From contig NZ_SMTL01000002.1 in NCBI RefSeq assembly GCF_004358025.1, positions 372,001 to 436,000 on the forward strand: DNA of 64,000 bases, in the 5' to 3' direction. This stretch comes from Rhizobium deserti. GTDB lineage: Bacteria; Pseudomonadota; Alphaproteobacteria; Rhizobiales; Rhizobiaceae. Each line of letters opens with the position of its first letter. The stretch's first letter is position 1. Made by a program: the position numbers and the translations under genes. Under the pieces are notes generated by a model. It saw nothing but the letters and a program-made list of their open reading frames with translations. It did not search any database and was not told the DNA's origin. Shown piece by piece: positions 45,240 to 55,044 of this stretch.

Positions 45240-45677
45240 ATGAGCAAGACGATCTTCGTCCTCAACGGCCCCAACCTCAACATGCTGGGAAAGCGCGAGC
45301 CGGGCATCTACGGCGGCAAGACGCTAAAGGATATCGAGGCGGACTGCCGCGCGGTCGCTGCCGAACTGGGCGTCGCGATAGACTTCCGTCAAAGCAACCA
45401 CGAAGGTATGCTGGTCGATTGGCTGCATGAGGCGGGAGACCAAGCCATGGGCGTGGCGATCAATGCCGGCGCCTACACGCATACGTCGATTGCCTTGCAT
45501 GACGCGATCCGCGCCATATCGGTGCCGGTCGTTGAGGTTCACATCTCGAATGTGCATGCGCGAGAAGAATTCCGCCACCACTCGATGATCGCGCCGGCCT
45601 GCAAGGGCGTCATCTGCGGCTTTGGACCGGCGAGCTACATTCTCGCGCTTCACGCCTTGAAATCCATCAACGCCTGA
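45240..45677 (+). CDS. aroQ: 3-dehydroquinate dehydratase, type II
   Basis: The 145-residue enzyme catalyses the third step of the shikimate pathway. It has the type II signature LNGPNLNMLGKREPGIYG, with the catalytic Tyr at about residue 24. NAGAYTHTSIAL and VEVHISNVHAREEFRHHS carry substrate-binding residues. It lies 28 bp upstream of accB, a conserved pairing in rhizobia and many proteobacteria. Confidence 0.96.
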   Translation: MSKTIFVLNGPNLNMLGKREPGIYGGKTLKDIEADCRAVAAELGVAIDFRQSNHEGMLVDWLHEAGDQAMGVAINAGAYTHTSIALHDAIRAISVPVVEVHISNVHAREEFRHHSMIAPACKGVICGFGPASYILALHALKSINA

Positions 45678-45705
45678 CAAGATAAACAGAACAATAGGGT
45701 TTGCC

Positions 45706-46158
45706 ATGTCTGAAAACAAAACCGGGATCGACAAAGGATTGATCCGTGACCTTGCGGACATCCTGAACGAGACGGATCTGACCGAGATCGAAGTGGAACA
45801 GGACGACCTGCGCATCCGCGTCTCGCGCGCCGGAACGCCGCAATATGTCCAGGCCCCGATCGCGGCTCCGAGCTTTGCTCCGGCGGCGGCAGCGCCGGCT
45901 GCCGCACCTGCGGTCCAGGACAACAAGAACGCGGTCACTGCCCCCATGGTCGGAACCGTTTATATGGCGTCCGCTCCGGGCGCCCGCGCCTTCATCGAAG
46001 TCGGCGCCATGGTCAAGGAAGGCCAGACCCTCCTCATCATCGAAGCCATGAAGACCATGAACCAGATCCCTGCGCCGCGCGCCGGCAAGGTGACGGAAAT
46101 CCTGATCAACGATGCTCAGCCAGTCGAGTATGGCCAGCCGCTTGTCGTTATCGAGTAA
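45706..46158 (+). CDS. accB: Biotin carboxyl carrier protein of acetyl-CoA carboxylase
   Basis: The 150-residue BCCP has an N-terminal region (1-45), an Ala/Pro-rich linker (about 50-72) and a biotinyl domain. The biotin attachment lysine is in EAMKTMNQIPAP near residue 113. With AccC and the AccAD transferase it makes malonyl-CoA for fatty-acid synthesis. It is followed 9 bp later by accC. Confidence 0.97.
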   Translation: MSENKTGIDKGLIRDLADILNETDLTEIEVEQDDLRIRVSRAGTPQYVQAPIAAPSFAPAAAAPAAAPAVQDNKNAVTAPMVGTVYMASAPGARAFIEVGAMVKEGQTLLIIEAMKTMNQIPAPRAGKVTEILINDAQPVEYGQPLVVIE

Positions 46159-46167
46159 GGCGATCTC

Positions 46168-47514
46168 ATGATTTCCAAGATCCTCATAGCCAACCGCGGT
46201 GAGATCGCGCTTCGCGTGCTTCGCGCCTGCAAGGAACTGGGCATTGCCACCGTTGCGGTTCATTCGACGGCCGACGCTGATGCCATGCATGTCCGCCTTG
46301 CCGACGAAAGTGTCTGCATCGGGCCCCCGCCATCGCGTGACAGCTATTTGAACATCCATCAAATCGTCGCTGCTTGTGAAATCACCGGTGCCGATGCCGT
46401 CCATCCCGGCTACGGCTTCCTGTCCGAAAACGCCAAATTCGCTGATATCCTCGACGCACACGGAATTACCTTTATTGGGCCGACCGCCGAGCATATCCGC
46501 ATCATGGGCGACAAGATCACTGCCAAGCAGACGGCCCAGGAACTCGGCATCCCAGTAGTTCCCGGCTCCGATGGTGAAGTGAAGCCCGAAAATGCCTTAG
46601 AGATTGCCAGGACGATCGGCTTCCCCGTGCTGATCAAGGCCACCGCCGGCGGCGGTGGGCGGGGCATGAAGGTGGCAAAGACCGAAGAAGACCTGGATGA
46701 GGCCGTTTCCACGGCGCGTTCGGAAGCGCTTGCCGCTTTCGGCAATGACGCAGTCTACATGGAAAAATACCTCGGCAAGCCGCGGCATATAGAGATCCAG
46801 GTGGTCGGTGACGGCGAAGGCAATGCCATCCATCTGGGCGAACGCGATTGCTCGCTTCAGCGTCGTCACCAGAAGGTCTGGGAAGAAGCCAATTCTCCGG
46901 CGCTCAACGTCGAGCAGCGCATGAAGATCGGCGAGATCTGCGCCGACGCCATGCGCAAGCTGAAATATCGCGGTGCCGGCACGATCGAGTTCCTTTACGA
47001 GAACGGCGAGTTCTATTTCATCGAAATGAACACACGCCTTCAAGTCGAGCACCCGATCACCGAAGCCATCACCGGCATCGATCTGGTCCACGAGCAGATC
47101 CGCGTCGCCTCCGGTGGTGGCCTTTCGGTGAGGCAGGAAGACATCAACTTCCAGGGCCATGCAATCGAATGCCGCATAAACGCCGAGGATCCGCGCACCT
47201 TCGTGCCCTCGCCCGGCACGATCACGCATTTCCATGCGCCGGGTGGCCTTGGCGTCCGCGTCGATTCGGGCGCCTATGCGGGCTACAAGATTCCGCCCTA
47301 CTACGACAGCCTCATCGGCAAGCTCATCGTCCATGGGCGGACGCGGGTCGAATGCATGATGCGGCTGCGGCGCGTGCTCGACGAGTTCGTCGTCGATGGG
47401 ATCAAGACGACGCTGCCCCTCTTCCAGGACCTTGTCGACAATCCCGACATAGCCAATGGCGATTATGACATCCACTGGCTGGAAAACTACCTAGCCAAGG
47501 ACAAGACCAACTAA
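46168..47514 (+). CDS. accC: Biotin carboxylase subunit of acetyl-CoA carboxylase
   Basis: The 448-residue ATP-grasp enzyme carboxylates the biotin on AccB. Motifs include [20 protein letters not shown] at the start, the glycine-rich ATP loop [10 protein letters not shown] near 165, and [18 protein letters not shown] near 288. The C-terminal domain is complete. It is followed 9 bp later by aat and probably forms an aroQ-accB-accC-aat operon. Confidence 0.97.
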   Translation: MISKILIANRGEIALRVLRACKELGIATVAVHSTADADAMHVRLADESVCIGPPPSRDSYLNIHQIVAACEITGADAVHPGYGFLSENAKFADILDAHGITFIGPTAEHIRIMGDKITAKQTAQELGIPVVPGSDGEVKPENALEIARTIGFPVLIKATAGGGGRGMKVAKTEEDLDEAVSTARSEALAAFGNDAVYMEKYLGKPRHIEIQVVGDGEGNAIHLGERDCSLQRRHQKVWEEANSPALNVEQRMKIGEICADAMRKLKYRGAGTIEFLYENGEFYFIEMNTRLQVEHPITEAITGIDLVHEQIRVASGGGLSVRQEDINFQGHAIECRINAEDPRTFVPSPGTITHFHAPGGLGVRVDSGAYAGYKIPPYYDSLIGKLIVHGRTRVECMMRLRRVLDEFVVDGIKTTLPLFQDLVDNPDIANGDYDIHWLENYLAKDKTN

Positions 47515-47523
47515 AGGAATTAG

Positions 47524-48141
47524 ATGGCAGGGCGGCGCGGCAGATATTACCCGGCAATTACTCCGGACATCTTGCTGCGCGCCTACTCCATAGGCCTTTT
47601 TCCTATGGCGGAATCGGCGGACGACCCGGAAATCTTCTGGGTGGAGCCGGAAACGCGCGGCGTGTTGCCGCTCGACCAATTCCATGTCTCGAATAGTCTT
47701 GCCAAGGCCATCCGCAAGAAGCCCTTCGATCTGCGGGTCGATACGGATTTCGAAGGTGTCATGGCGCTCTGTGCCGCGCCCGCAGACGACCGCCCCAGCA
47801 CCTGGATCAACTCCACCATCCGTAAGCTTTATTCCGAGCTCCACCGCATGGGCCACGCCCATAGCGTTGAGGCATGGGAAAGCGACGAACTGATTGGAGG
47901 CCTTTATGGCGTATCGCTCGGTTCGGCCTTTTTCGGGGAAAGCATGTTTTCCCGGCGCACCAATGCCTCCAAGATCTGCCTGGTGCATCTGGTGGAACGC
48001 TTGAAGGCGAAGGGCTTCACCCTCCTCGACACGCAGTTCACCACCGAGCATCTGAAAACCTTCGGCGCCACCGACATCCCCAAGGACGAATATCTGGCGC
48101 TGCTGAAGGCAGCCGTTGGTTCACAGCACCTGGAGTTCTAG
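47524..48141 (+). CDS. aat: Leucyl/phenylalanyl-tRNA-protein transferase
   Basis: The 205-residue enzyme attaches Leu or Phe to N-terminal Arg or Lys of proteins and so feeds them to the N-end-rule ClpAP pathway. Family motifs are [43 protein letters not shown] and [16 protein letters not shown]. It is the last gene of the acc operon and converges on the DUF2155 gene. Confidence 0.96.
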   Translation: MAGRRGRYYPAITPDILLRAYSIGLFPMAESADDPEIFWVEPETRGVLPLDQFHVSNSLAKAIRKKPFDLRVDTDFEGVMALCAAPADDRPSTWINSTIRKLYSELHRMGHAHSVEAWESDELIGGLYGVSLGSAFFGESMFSRRTNASKICLVHLVERLKAKGFTLLDTQFTTEHLKTFGATDIPKDEYLALLKAAVGSQHLEF

Positions 48142-48144
48142 AAT

Positions 48145-48573
48145 TCAGTTCGTGACATTGGGCGCTGGAACATCCGACTGCTGCTTGCAGCCGGTCAGCC
48201 ATACGTCATAGATCGCGTGCTCGACGGCATTGAGACCGGGACTGTCGGCGAACATCCAGCCGGAAAACACGCGGCGGATCTTGCGGTCGAGCGTGATCTC
48301 ATCCACTTCCACGAAAGCGTCGATCTTCTGGGCTTCCGTATCGTCACGAGAATAGCAAACTTTCGGCGTCACCTGCAGCGCGCCATACTGCACGGTCTCG
48401 TTGACATAGACGTCGAAGGTGGTGATCCGGCCAGTAATCTTGTCGATCCCGGCAAAGACGGCGACTGGATTGGAAAGCCGCGCTGCAGAAACCCCGCCCG
48501 CCGACAGAGCCGGTACAACCGTAAGCATGGCGCCCAGCACCGTCCTGCGTAATAAGCGCATGTTTCGTGTCAT
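48145..48573 (-). CDS. DUF2155 secreted protein
   Basis: The 142-residue protein has a signal peptide (MTRNMRLLRRTVLGAMLTVV, then PALSAGGVSA). Its mature domain matches DUF2155: TGRITTFDVYVNETVQYGAL, a CYSRDDTEAQ segment and VFSGWMFADSPGLNAVEHAIYDVW. The function is unknown. It sits next to the NDUFA12-like gene and aat in many alphaproteobacteria. An earlier in-frame start 13 codons upstream would only lengthen the signal region. Confidence 0.85.
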   Translation of the reverse strand: MTRNMRLLRRTVLGAMLTVVPALSAGGVSAARLSNPVAVFAGIDKITGRITTFDVYVNETVQYGALQVTPKVCYSRDDTEAQKIDAFVEVDEITLDRKIRRVFSGWMFADSPGLNAVEHAIYDVWLTGCKQQSDVPAPNVTN

Positions 48574-48640
48574 TGTCCGTTCCGGTCCCGGTCGCATGGC
48601 TTCGTCGAGCACTAGAGGTCGATTATGGCCAAAACAGGTG

Positions 48641-49039
48641 TCAGTTACCGGGCGTCCAGGCGTCGTAATCGCCCGTCACTCTCGGGCGCTCGCCGGCGCC
48701 GGCCATGGAGCCTTTCGGCCGATAGGCTTCCGGCGTGCCGGTCATGTTCGGACGGTGCGGCTTCTGCCATTCCCGAGCCTGGTAGTCTTCCTGCGAAGGC
48801 GCAACATCGGTGCGGTAGTGCATCCAGCCGTGCCAGCCCGATGCAATAGCGGAGGCCTCGGCGTAATCCTTGTAGATTACCCAACGCTTCGGCTTGCCCC
48901 AACTCGTCATCGGGCCTTCGTAATACACGTTGCCGAATTCGTCCTCGCCCACCTTCTTGCCATGACGCCAGGTGAAGAAGCGCGTACCAAGCGTTTGTCC
49001 ATTCCACCAGGTGAAGACTTGCAGCAGGAGGTTTTTCAT
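48641..49039 (-). CDS. NDUFA12-like NADH:ubiquinone oxidoreductase subunit
   Basis: The 132-residue protein resembles the mitochondrial complex I subunit NDUFA12 (B17.2): FTWWNGQTLGTRFFTWRHGK, VGEDEFGNVYYEG, RWVIYKDYAEASAI and GWHGWMHYRTDVAP. Alphaproteobacterial complex I has this supernumerary subunit on the hydrophilic arm. The frame extends 33 codons upstream, but MKNLLLQVFTWWNG is the family start. It lies upstream of the DUF2155 gene on the same strand. Confidence 0.9.
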   Translation of the reverse strand: MKNLLLQVFTWWNGQTLGTRFFTWRHGKKVGEDEFGNVYYEGPMTSWGKPKRWVIYKDYAEASAIASGWHGWMHYRTDVAPSQEDYQAREWQKPHRPNMTGTPEAYRPKGSMAGAGERPRVTGDYDAWTPGN

Positions 49040-49138
49040 GAGTTTTCCGTCGGCTTGACAAACAAATCCGGCCATCGATTGGCTGATCCGCTTATGCCGC
49101 TTGCGAAGGGTCATGTCCAGTGTTTCTGAAGCATGCAC

Positions 49139-49603
49139 TCACTTGAGCTTCATCTTGAAGCCGTAATGGCTCTTGGCAAAGCCGAGCCGCTCATAGAAGC
49201 GATGCGCGTCGGTTCGAGCCGTGTTGGACGAGAGCTGCACCAGCCTGCAATCACGATGCTTGGCTTCCTCGATGGCATGCGCGATCATCTGACCGCCTAT
49301 CCCGCGGCCGCGCATGTCCGCCCTCGTCTGGACGGCTTCTATGATCATCGAGAGCGATCCCCTGCCCGTCAGCGTCCGGCTGAAGAGAAGCTGAAAGGTG
49401 CCAACGAGATCGTCCCCGATCTCCGCCACAAAAAGGTGCTCGTTCTGTGAGGCGTCTATGGCCTGGAAGGCGCGCAGGTAGTCGCCATGGGCCTGCTCGT
49501 CAGTCGTGTCACCATGCCCACCCAACTCGTCAGAGGCAAAGAGCGCGATCAGTGCCGGAAGATCCGCTTCCCGCGCCCGGCGTATGATGAGGCTTTCGGT
49601 CAT
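49139..49603 (-). CDS. GNAT-family N-acetyltransferase
   Basis: The 154-residue protein has the GNAT acetyl-CoA loop TRADMRGRGIGGQMIAHAIE and the C-terminal RFYERLGFAKSHYGFKMKL. Two in-frame ATGs occur; AAAGGA lies 7 bp before the second (49603), which is chosen over 49618. The substrate is unknown. It is 99 bp upstream of the NDUFA12-like gene on the same strand. Confidence 0.85.
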   Translation of the reverse strand: MTESLIIRRAREADLPALIALFASDELGGHGDTTDEQAHGDYLRAFQAIDASQNEHLFVAEIGDDLVGTFQLLFSRTLTGRGSLSMIIEAVQTRADMRGRGIGGQMIAHAIEEAKHRDCRLVQLSSNTARTDAHRFYERLGFAKSHYGFKMKLK

Positions 49604-49666
49604 CTGTTTTCCTTTCATCCGGGAATCGGCAATGATGAAGGTCTGTAGCTTAGGAGGATTGCAGCA

Positions 49667-50101
49667 TTGTCACAGACACCAGGGAGGATTTTAATGACGC
49701 TCGCGCTGGCTGTCTGGCCGATGGCGGCCTCGGCGGAGGGCCGCGGCGCGGTCGGATTTTCCCAGGCGCCGGAGATGAGCAGCGGCGTCTGCTTTGCCGC
49801 GTCGATCCGCAAGGCGCTCGACTGCGCCAGGAAGAAATGCATCAAGGGAGGCGGCACAGCCCAGGACTGCCTTGAAACCACCGCCTGTTTCCCAGCTGGC
49901 TGGAGCATCGACATCTTCGCCCAGTCCAAGGAAGGCCCGCACTGGCACGAGACTTTCTGCGGCTTCGACAGCAAGGAAACGGCGATCCAGGCCTCCCGGT
50001 CCGTCTGCAGCGACAAGCGGCGCCAGGATCTGATGGAATGCAGCCTGGTGATGATCTACGACGAAGACGGCAAGACATTCGAGCCGCCGGCCGGTAAATG
50101 A
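49667..50101 (+). CDS. Secreted cysteine-rich protein, possibly DUF4189-like
   Basis: The mature part of about 120 residues has eight or more cysteines (SGVCFAAS, LDCARKKC, DCLETTACF, ETFCGF, SVCSDKR, MECSL), suggesting disulfide bonds in the periplasm. Two starts are plausible: TTG at 49667, with AGGAGG 9 bp upstream and a basic n-region (MSQTPGRILMTLALAV), and ATG at 49694, with GGGAGG 6 bp upstream but no positive charge before the hydrophobic core. I chose the first because it makes a better signal peptide. The DUF4189 resemblance is tentative. Confidence 0.6.
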   Translation: MSQTPGRILMTLALAVWPMAASAEGRGAVGFSQAPEMSSGVCFAASIRKALDCARKKCIKGGGTAQDCLETTACFPAGWSIDIFAQSKEGPHWHETFCGFDSKETAIQASRSVCSDKRRQDLMECSLVMIYDEDGKTFEPPAGK

Positions 50102-50608
50102 TCAGACGAGGGCCAGCCGCTTTTCCATGATCACGGCGGGCAGGCCGGAATTGGGAGCACCCCATTCTTCCATCCGGTCCACTTCGACAAAGCCGAGCCG
50201 CTGGTAGAAAGACTGCGCGCGGATATTGGGCAGGGCCACCTCGACGCGCACGATTTCCGCATCCGGGAAGCAGCCCTCCAGTTCCGCAAAAATATCGCGC
50301 CCAACGCCTTCGTTCTGGCAGGAGGGCCTGACGTAAAGCTGATGCAGCATCGCCGTCTTGGCCATTTTCGGATACATGGCGGCAAACCCCATGCCGCCGA
50401 TATCCTTGCCGCTGTCGGCCACGATATATTCACCGCCCTTGCGACCAATGCGTTCTTTAATGGCGGAAGGCGAATTCCAGGAGCGCAGTAGTTTGTCCAC
50501 CGCTTCCACCCCGTAAATGGCGTCATAACTGGAGTGCCAAGTTTCGATCAGGAGCTTGTGCACCTGATCGACGTCCCTGGGGCCGGCCGTGCGGACGAAG
50601 TAGACCAT
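50102..50608 (-). CDS. GNAT-family N-acetyltransferase
   Basis: The 168-residue protein has LHQLYVRPSCQNEGVGRDIF, the acetyl-CoA binding region, and QSFYQRLGFVEVDRMEEWG. It begins 6 bp after the gatB stop and is probably co-transcribed with it. Its stop codon abuts the stop of the convergent gene (TGATCA at 50099-50104). The substrate is unknown. Confidence 0.86.
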   Translation of the reverse strand: MVYFVRTAGPRDVDQVHKLLIETWHSSYDAIYGVEAVDKLLRSWNSPSAIKERIGRKGGEYIVADSGKDIGGMGFAAMYPKMAKTAMLHQLYVRPSCQNEGVGRDIFAELEGCFPDAEIVRVEVALPNIRAQSFYQRLGFVEVDRMEEWGAPNSGLPAVIMEKRLALV

Positions 50609-50614
50609 CCGGTC

Positions 50615-52120
50615 TTACTCCTCTTCGATGCCGAGCTTCGCCTTCACCAGCGCCTGGACAGCCTGCGGATTGGCCTTGCCACCGGTCGACTTCATCACTT
50701 GGCCGACGAACCAGCCGGCCAGCGTCGGCTTGGCCTTCACCTTGGCGACCTGGTCAGGGTTGGCGGCGATGATTTCGTCGACAGCCTTTTCGATCGCGCC
50801 GGTATCGGTCACCTGCTTCATGCCTCGGCTCTCGACGATCTCCGTCGGGTCGCCGCCCTCGGTGAGGACGATTTCGAACAGGTCTTTGGCGATCTTGCCG
50901 GAAATGGTTTCCGCCTTGATGAGGTCGATGATGCCACCGAGCTGAGCGGGCGAAACCGGAGTCTCTTCAATATCTTTGCCCAGTCTGTTCAAGGCGCCCA
51001 GAAGATCGTTGATAACCCAGTTCGCCGCAGTCTTGCCATCGCGTCCCTCTGCGACCGCCTCAAAATAGTCAGCGATCGCCTTTTCGGAAACGAGCACGGA
51101 GGCATCGTAAACCGATAGGCCGAGCTCGGACACGAAGCGGGCCTTCTTCTCGTCGGGCAGTTCGGTCAGGTCGGCCCGCAAGGCGTCGATGAACGCGTCG
51201 TCGAATTCTAGCGGCAGCAGATCGGGATCGGGAAAATACCGATAGTCATGCGCATCTTCCTTGGAGCGCATGGAGCGCGTCTCGCCCTTGCCCGGATCAA
51301 AGAGGCGGGTTTCCTGGTCGATGGAGCCGCCATCCTCGAGGATGGCGATCTGCCGGCGTGCCTCATATTCGATCGCCAGGCCGATGAAGCGGATGGAGTT
51401 GACGTTCTTGATCTCGCAACGGGTGCCAAAACCTTCGCCCGGGCGGCGCACCGAAACGTTGACGTCGGCACGCATCGAACCCTCGTCCATGTTGCCGTCG
51501 CAGGTGCCGAGATAGCGCACGATCGAGCGCAGCTTGGTCATATAGGCCTTGGCTTCGTCGGAGGAGCGCATATCGGGCTTCGACACGATTTCCATCAGCG
51601 CCACGCCGGAACGGTTCAGGTCCACATAGGACATGGTCGGATGCTGGTCGTGCATCGACTTTCCGGCATCCTGTTCCAGGTGCAGCCGCTCGATGCCGAT
51701 CTCGAAATCCTCGAAGTGGCCCTGGCGATCGGGGCCGAGCGAGATGACGATCTTGCCCTCGCCGACGATCGGATCCTTGAACTGAGAGATCTGATAGCCC
51801 TGCGGCAGGTCCGGATAGAAATAGTTCTTGCGGTCGAAAAGCGAGCGCTTGTTGATCTGCGCCTTGAGTCCAAGGCCGGTGCGCACCGCCTGCTTGATGC
51901 ATTCCTCGTTGATCACGGGAAGCATGCCGGGCATGGCCGCATCGACGAGCGAAACGTTGGAATTGGCAGGCTTGCCGAATTCGGTGGAAGCGCCGGAAAA
52001 CAGTTTGGACCTGGACAGGACCTGGGCGTGCACTTCCATGCCGATGATCACTTCCCAATCGCCTGTGGCACCGGGAATCATGCGTTTCGGATCGGGCGTG
52101 CGGACGTCGACAAGGGTCAT
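50615..52120 (-). CDS. gatB: Asp-tRNA(Asn)/Glu-tRNA(Gln) amidotransferase subunit B
   Basis: The 501-residue GatB binds mischarged tRNA and phosphorylates the Asp/Glu side chain before amidation. Family motifs are [20 protein letters not shown] near the start, [20 protein letters not shown] and [13 protein letters not shown]. The C-terminal third is the helical GatB/YqeY tRNA-binding domain. It is separated from gatC-gatA by a GNAT gene and a toxin pseudogene. Rhizobia use this route to make Gln-tRNA. Confidence 0.97.
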   Translation of the reverse strand: MTLVDVRTPDPKRMIPGATGDWEVIIGMEVHAQVLSRSKLFSGASTEFGKPANSNVSLVDAAMPGMLPVINEECIKQAVRTGLGLKAQINKRSLFDRKNYFYPDLPQGYQISQFKDPIVGEGKIVISLGPDRQGHFEDFEIGIERLHLEQDAGKSMHDQHPTMSYVDLNRSGVALMEIVSKPDMRSSDEAKAYMTKLRSIVRYLGTCDGNMDEGSMRADVNVSVRRPGEGFGTRCEIKNVNSIRFIGLAIEYEARRQIAILEDGGSIDQETRLFDPGKGETRSMRSKEDAHDYRYFPDPDLLPLEFDDAFIDALRADLTELPDEKKARFVSELGLSVYDASVLVSEKAIADYFEAVAEGRDGKTAANWVINDLLGALNRLGKDIEETPVSPAQLGGIIDLIKAETISGKIAKDLFEIVLTEGGDPTEIVESRGMKQVTDTGAIEKAVDEIIAANPDQVAKVKAKPTLAGWFVGQVMKSTGGKANPQAVQALVKAKLGIEEE

Positions 52121-52209
52121 CTGATGCTCGTGAAATAGTCTCGGTTAAGAATTCTGGAGGTAGAGCAAATGGCGCCATGGTGCAAGCGTAACCGGTGGCT
52201 CGCAGGCGC

Positions 52210-52719
52210 TCAGAAGTTCGGACCATAGGTGTCGCGCTCTTCTTCAACCAGACGCTTCAACAGGCCTACGGACTGGACGTCGCGGTCGATCTTCGGGGCA
52301 TAGGCGACCGTCAGCCAGTTGACCGCATAGCCGTGCTTTTCGAAGAAACCCACGGCTTCGACATTGCGGGCATGGGTTTCGACGCGTGCCACCTCAAAGC
52401 CCTGGTGAACGATCTCCACCTCGACCTCCTTCAGAAGCGCGGCGCCAAGGCCCTGCCCCTGGTATTGAGGATCGATCCAGAAATCGGAGATCAGTTCGTC
52501 GAACTTTTCCCGTGCCGCCCAGCCGGCCACCGCCCCATGCTGTTCGAGTGCCGTGATGGTCAGCCAGGAAGAGCTGGTGAAGTTGCGGAAGGCTTGCCAG
52601 GCACTGTCGCGCATGTCGGTCATTTCGCCGATCGAGGTCATGGCCTTTTCCCAGGCCCTGAAACCCACCTCTGCGAGGACATCTGCCTCGTCTTCCCGCG
52701 CATTGCGAATGGTGACCAT
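52210..52719 (-). CDS. GNAT-family N-acetyltransferase
   Basis: The 169-residue protein has the acetyl-CoA loop DPQYQGQGLGAALLKEVEVE and NVEAVGFFEKHGYAVNWL. GGGGAAG lies before the ATG at 52719. It is 89 bp upstream of gatB on the same strand. The substrate is unknown. It is only distantly similar to the two other GNAT proteins nearby. Confidence 0.86.
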   Translation of the reverse strand: MVTIRNAREDEADVLAEVGFRAWEKAMTSIGEMTDMRDSAWQAFRNFTSSSWLTITALEQHGAVAGWAAREKFDELISDFWIDPQYQGQGLGAALLKEVEVEIVHQGFEVARVETHARNVEAVGFFEKHGYAVNWLTVAYAPKIDRDVQSVGLLKRLVEEERDTYGPNF

Positions 52720-52849
52720 GTCTTCCCCTGCGTCGGAGGCAGTTAAGCACCGGGCGCCGCTTTTGGCGAGTCCCAGATCTTGGGTGGTCGAGGAGGTCTG
52801 GTTCCAGTCTGACGTGGAGAGGCAGAGACACTGCGCTTAAGCTCAGGTC

Positions 52850-53075
52850 GGGATATCGAGCCCGATACGGCGTTCACGTCAAGCTCAATTTCATTGACCC
52901 GATGATAAACTGTGTAATAAGGCAGCCTTACAATGGACAATTCTCGAGTTCCTGCGACACGGCCGGCGCTTCGCAGCAAGAAAAGCGTTCCAGCATGGCG
53001 ATCGCCTGCAACAGACGAGCAACCACACGTCGCGCTGCCTCCGCACCACCCTTGGCCATGTAGTTGAAGATACCC
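52850..53075 (-). pseudogene. Decayed parE/relE-type toxin gene
   Basis: Two reading frames together spell a ParE-like toxin. The first gives NYMAKGGAEAARRVVARLLQ then AIAMLERF. After a frameshift near 52985-53000 the second gives LRSAGRVAGTREL, SIVRLPYYTVYHRVN and EIELDVNAVSG. The order and spacing match the RelE/ParE fold, including the GRxxGTREL and Y-x-V-x-Y features. The N-terminus is missing; the remnant starts about 25 bp from the end of gatA. No antitoxin is left. A stop interrupts the first frame. Confidence 0.72.
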
Positions 53076-53098
53076 TGCCTACTAGCGTAGCCCTTGCC

Positions 53099-54580
53099 TC
53101 ACCACCACTTGCTCGGGGTGAATCTTCCGGCTGCCTGTTCGATGACATACGCCGTCTTGAACAGCGTTTCCTCCTCGAACGGCTTGCCGATCAGCTGCAG
53201 GCCGAGCGGCAGACCCTTGGCGTCCAAACCAGCCGGAACGGCAATGCCCGGCAGGCCGGCCATGTTCACCGTCACCGTAAAAATGTCGTTGAGGTACATT
53301 TTCACCGGATCGGCGGCGAGATCCTGATCGGCGATGCCGAAGGCGGAAGACGGCGTTGCCGGCGTCAGGATGGCGTCGACGCCCGCATCGAAGACGAGCT
53401 CGAAGTCGCGCTTGATCAGCGTGCGGACCTTCTGCGCCTGCAGGTAATAGGCGTCGTAATAGCCGGCGGAGAGAACATAGGTGCCGATCATGATGCGGCG
53501 CTTGACCTCCGTGCCGAAGCCGGCCGCACGGGTCTTCTCGTACATGTCGGCAATGTCCTTGCCGTCAACGCGCAGACCGTAGCGGACGCCGTCATAGCGG
53601 GCGAGATTAGACGAGGCTTCCGCCGGCGCAACGATGTAATAGGCCGGCAGGGCGTATTTCGTGTGCGGCAGGGTGATGTCGACGATCTCGGCCCCGGCAT
53701 CCTTCAGCCAGGCGATGCCTTGGCTCCACAGCTTCTCGATCTCGTCCGGCATGCCGTCGACCCGGTACTCCTTTGGAATGCCTATGCGCATGCCCTTCAG
53801 CGACTGGCCGAGCGCGGCTTCGTAATCCGGCACCGGCAGATCGACGGATGTCGTGTCCTTGGCATCGACCGAGGCCATAGACTTCAGCATGATGGCAGCG
53901 TCGCGCACGTCGCGAGCGATCGGGCCGGCCTGGTCGAGCGAAGACGCGAAGGCGACCGTTCCCCAGCGCGAGCAGCGGCCATAGGTGGGCTTGATGCCGA
54001 CCGTGCCGGTGAAGGCGCCAGGCTGGCGGATCGAGCCGCCGGTATCGGTCGCGGTGGCAGCGGCGCAGAGATGTGCGGCAACGGCCGCCGCAGAACCGCC
54101 GGAAGAACCGCCAGGAACTAGTTGCTGGTTTGAACCCTGGGCCTTCCAAGGGTTGACGACCGCGCCGTAATGGGAAGTCTCGTTGGAAGAGCCCATGGCG
54201 AACTCGTCCATGTTGAGCTTGCCGAGCATGACCGCGCCGTCGTCCCAAAGGTTCTGGGTGACGGTGGATTCGTATTTCGGCTTGAAGCCGTCGAGGATGT
54301 GGCTGCAGGCCTGGGTATGGACGTCGTGGGTGGCGAACAGATCCTTGATGCCGAGCGGAATGCCTTCCAGCGCACCGGCGGCGCCTCCTGCCCGTCGCTT
54401 GTCGGAAGTTTTTGCCATGTCGAGTGCCTTTTCAGGCGTCACGGCGATATAGGCGTTGAAGACCTGGTTGGCCGCTTCGATCGCGTTGAGATAGGCCTGG
54501 GTCAGCTCGACCGAGGTAAATTCCTTCGCCGTCAGCTTTTCGCGGGCTTCGGCAATGGTGAGGCTGGTGAGTTCGGTCAT
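53099..54580 (-). CDS. gatA: Asp-tRNA(Asn)/Glu-tRNA(Gln) amidotransferase subunit A
   Basis: The 493-residue amidase-signature enzyme releases ammonia from Gln for transfer by GatB. The Ser-cisSer-Lys triad is visible: Lys in [10 protein letters not shown] and the serines in [15 protein letters not shown] and [11 protein letters not shown]. It follows gatC by 60 bp. The end is complete (FTPSKWW). Confidence 0.97.
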   Translation of the reverse strand: MTELTSLTIAEAREKLTAKEFTSVELTQAYLNAIEAANQVFNAYIAVTPEKALDMAKTSDKRRAGGAAGALEGIPLGIKDLFATHDVHTQACSHILDGFKPKYESTVTQNLWDDGAVMLGKLNMDEFAMGSSNETSHYGAVVNPWKAQGSNQQLVPGGSSGGSAAAVAAHLCAAATATDTGGSIRQPGAFTGTVGIKPTYGRCSRWGTVAFASSLDQAGPIARDVRDAAIMLKSMASVDAKDTTSVDLPVPDYEAALGQSLKGMRIGIPKEYRVDGMPDEIEKLWSQGIAWLKDAGAEIVDITLPHTKYALPAYYIVAPAEASSNLARYDGVRYGLRVDGKDIADMYEKTRAAGFGTEVKRRIMIGTYVLSAGYYDAYYLQAQKVRTLIKRDFELVFDAGVDAILTPATPSSAFGIADQDLAADPVKMYLNDIFTVTVNMAGLPGIAVPAGLDAKGLPLGLQLIGKPFEEETLFKTAYVIEQAAGRFTPSKWW

Positions 54581-54640
54581 GGGCTCTTCGGAATGTTCGA
54601 ATGCGTGGAAAGATCGGTGAGGCAGCTCTGAGGAGTGCGT

Positions 54641-54928
54641 TTACTCGACGACCTTCGGCACCAGGAAAAAGTCGTGGTCGGTGACAGGCGCGTTCGCCAC
54701 CACGTCGGCGGCCTTGTCGCCATCGGTCACCTCGTCGCGGCGCTTGCGCATCGTCATCGGCGTGACCGAGGTCATCGGTTCGATGCCGGTGACGTCCACT
54801 TCCGAAAGCTGCTCGACAAAACCGAGGATACCGTTCAATTCGCCCACCATGCGATTGGCCTCGTCCTCGGTAACCGCAATGCGGGCGAGGCGCGCGACGC
54901 GCTTAACGGTGGCGAGATCGACGGACAT
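54641..54928 (-). CDS. gatC: Asp-tRNA(Asn)/Glu-tRNA(Gln) amidotransferase subunit C
   Basis: The 95-residue GatC wraps around GatA and GatB and stabilises the complex. It begins [20 protein letters not shown] and has the family ending [12 protein letters not shown]. It lies immediately upstream of gatA. Confidence 0.96.
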   Translation of the reverse strand: MSVDLATVKRVARLARIAVTEDEANRMVGELNGILGFVEQLSEVDVTGIEPMTSVTPMTMRKRRDEVTDGDKAADVVANAPVTDHDFFLVPKVVE

Positions 54929-55044
54929 GGCATTCTCCGAGGGAATAGGACTTCTTCCCCCGCTATAATGGCCATGCCCGCCCTTCGCAACAGGGTTGCG
55001 CGCCTCATTTGGTTGCGAGGCGCGCGGCTGGACCGGCAGGAATG

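Noticed and set aside
52891..53148. An 85-codon minus-strand frame overlapping the 3' end of gatA
   Set aside because: It is a third frame across the toxin remnant and gatA, without a ribosome binding site. The toxin similarity lies in the other two frames.
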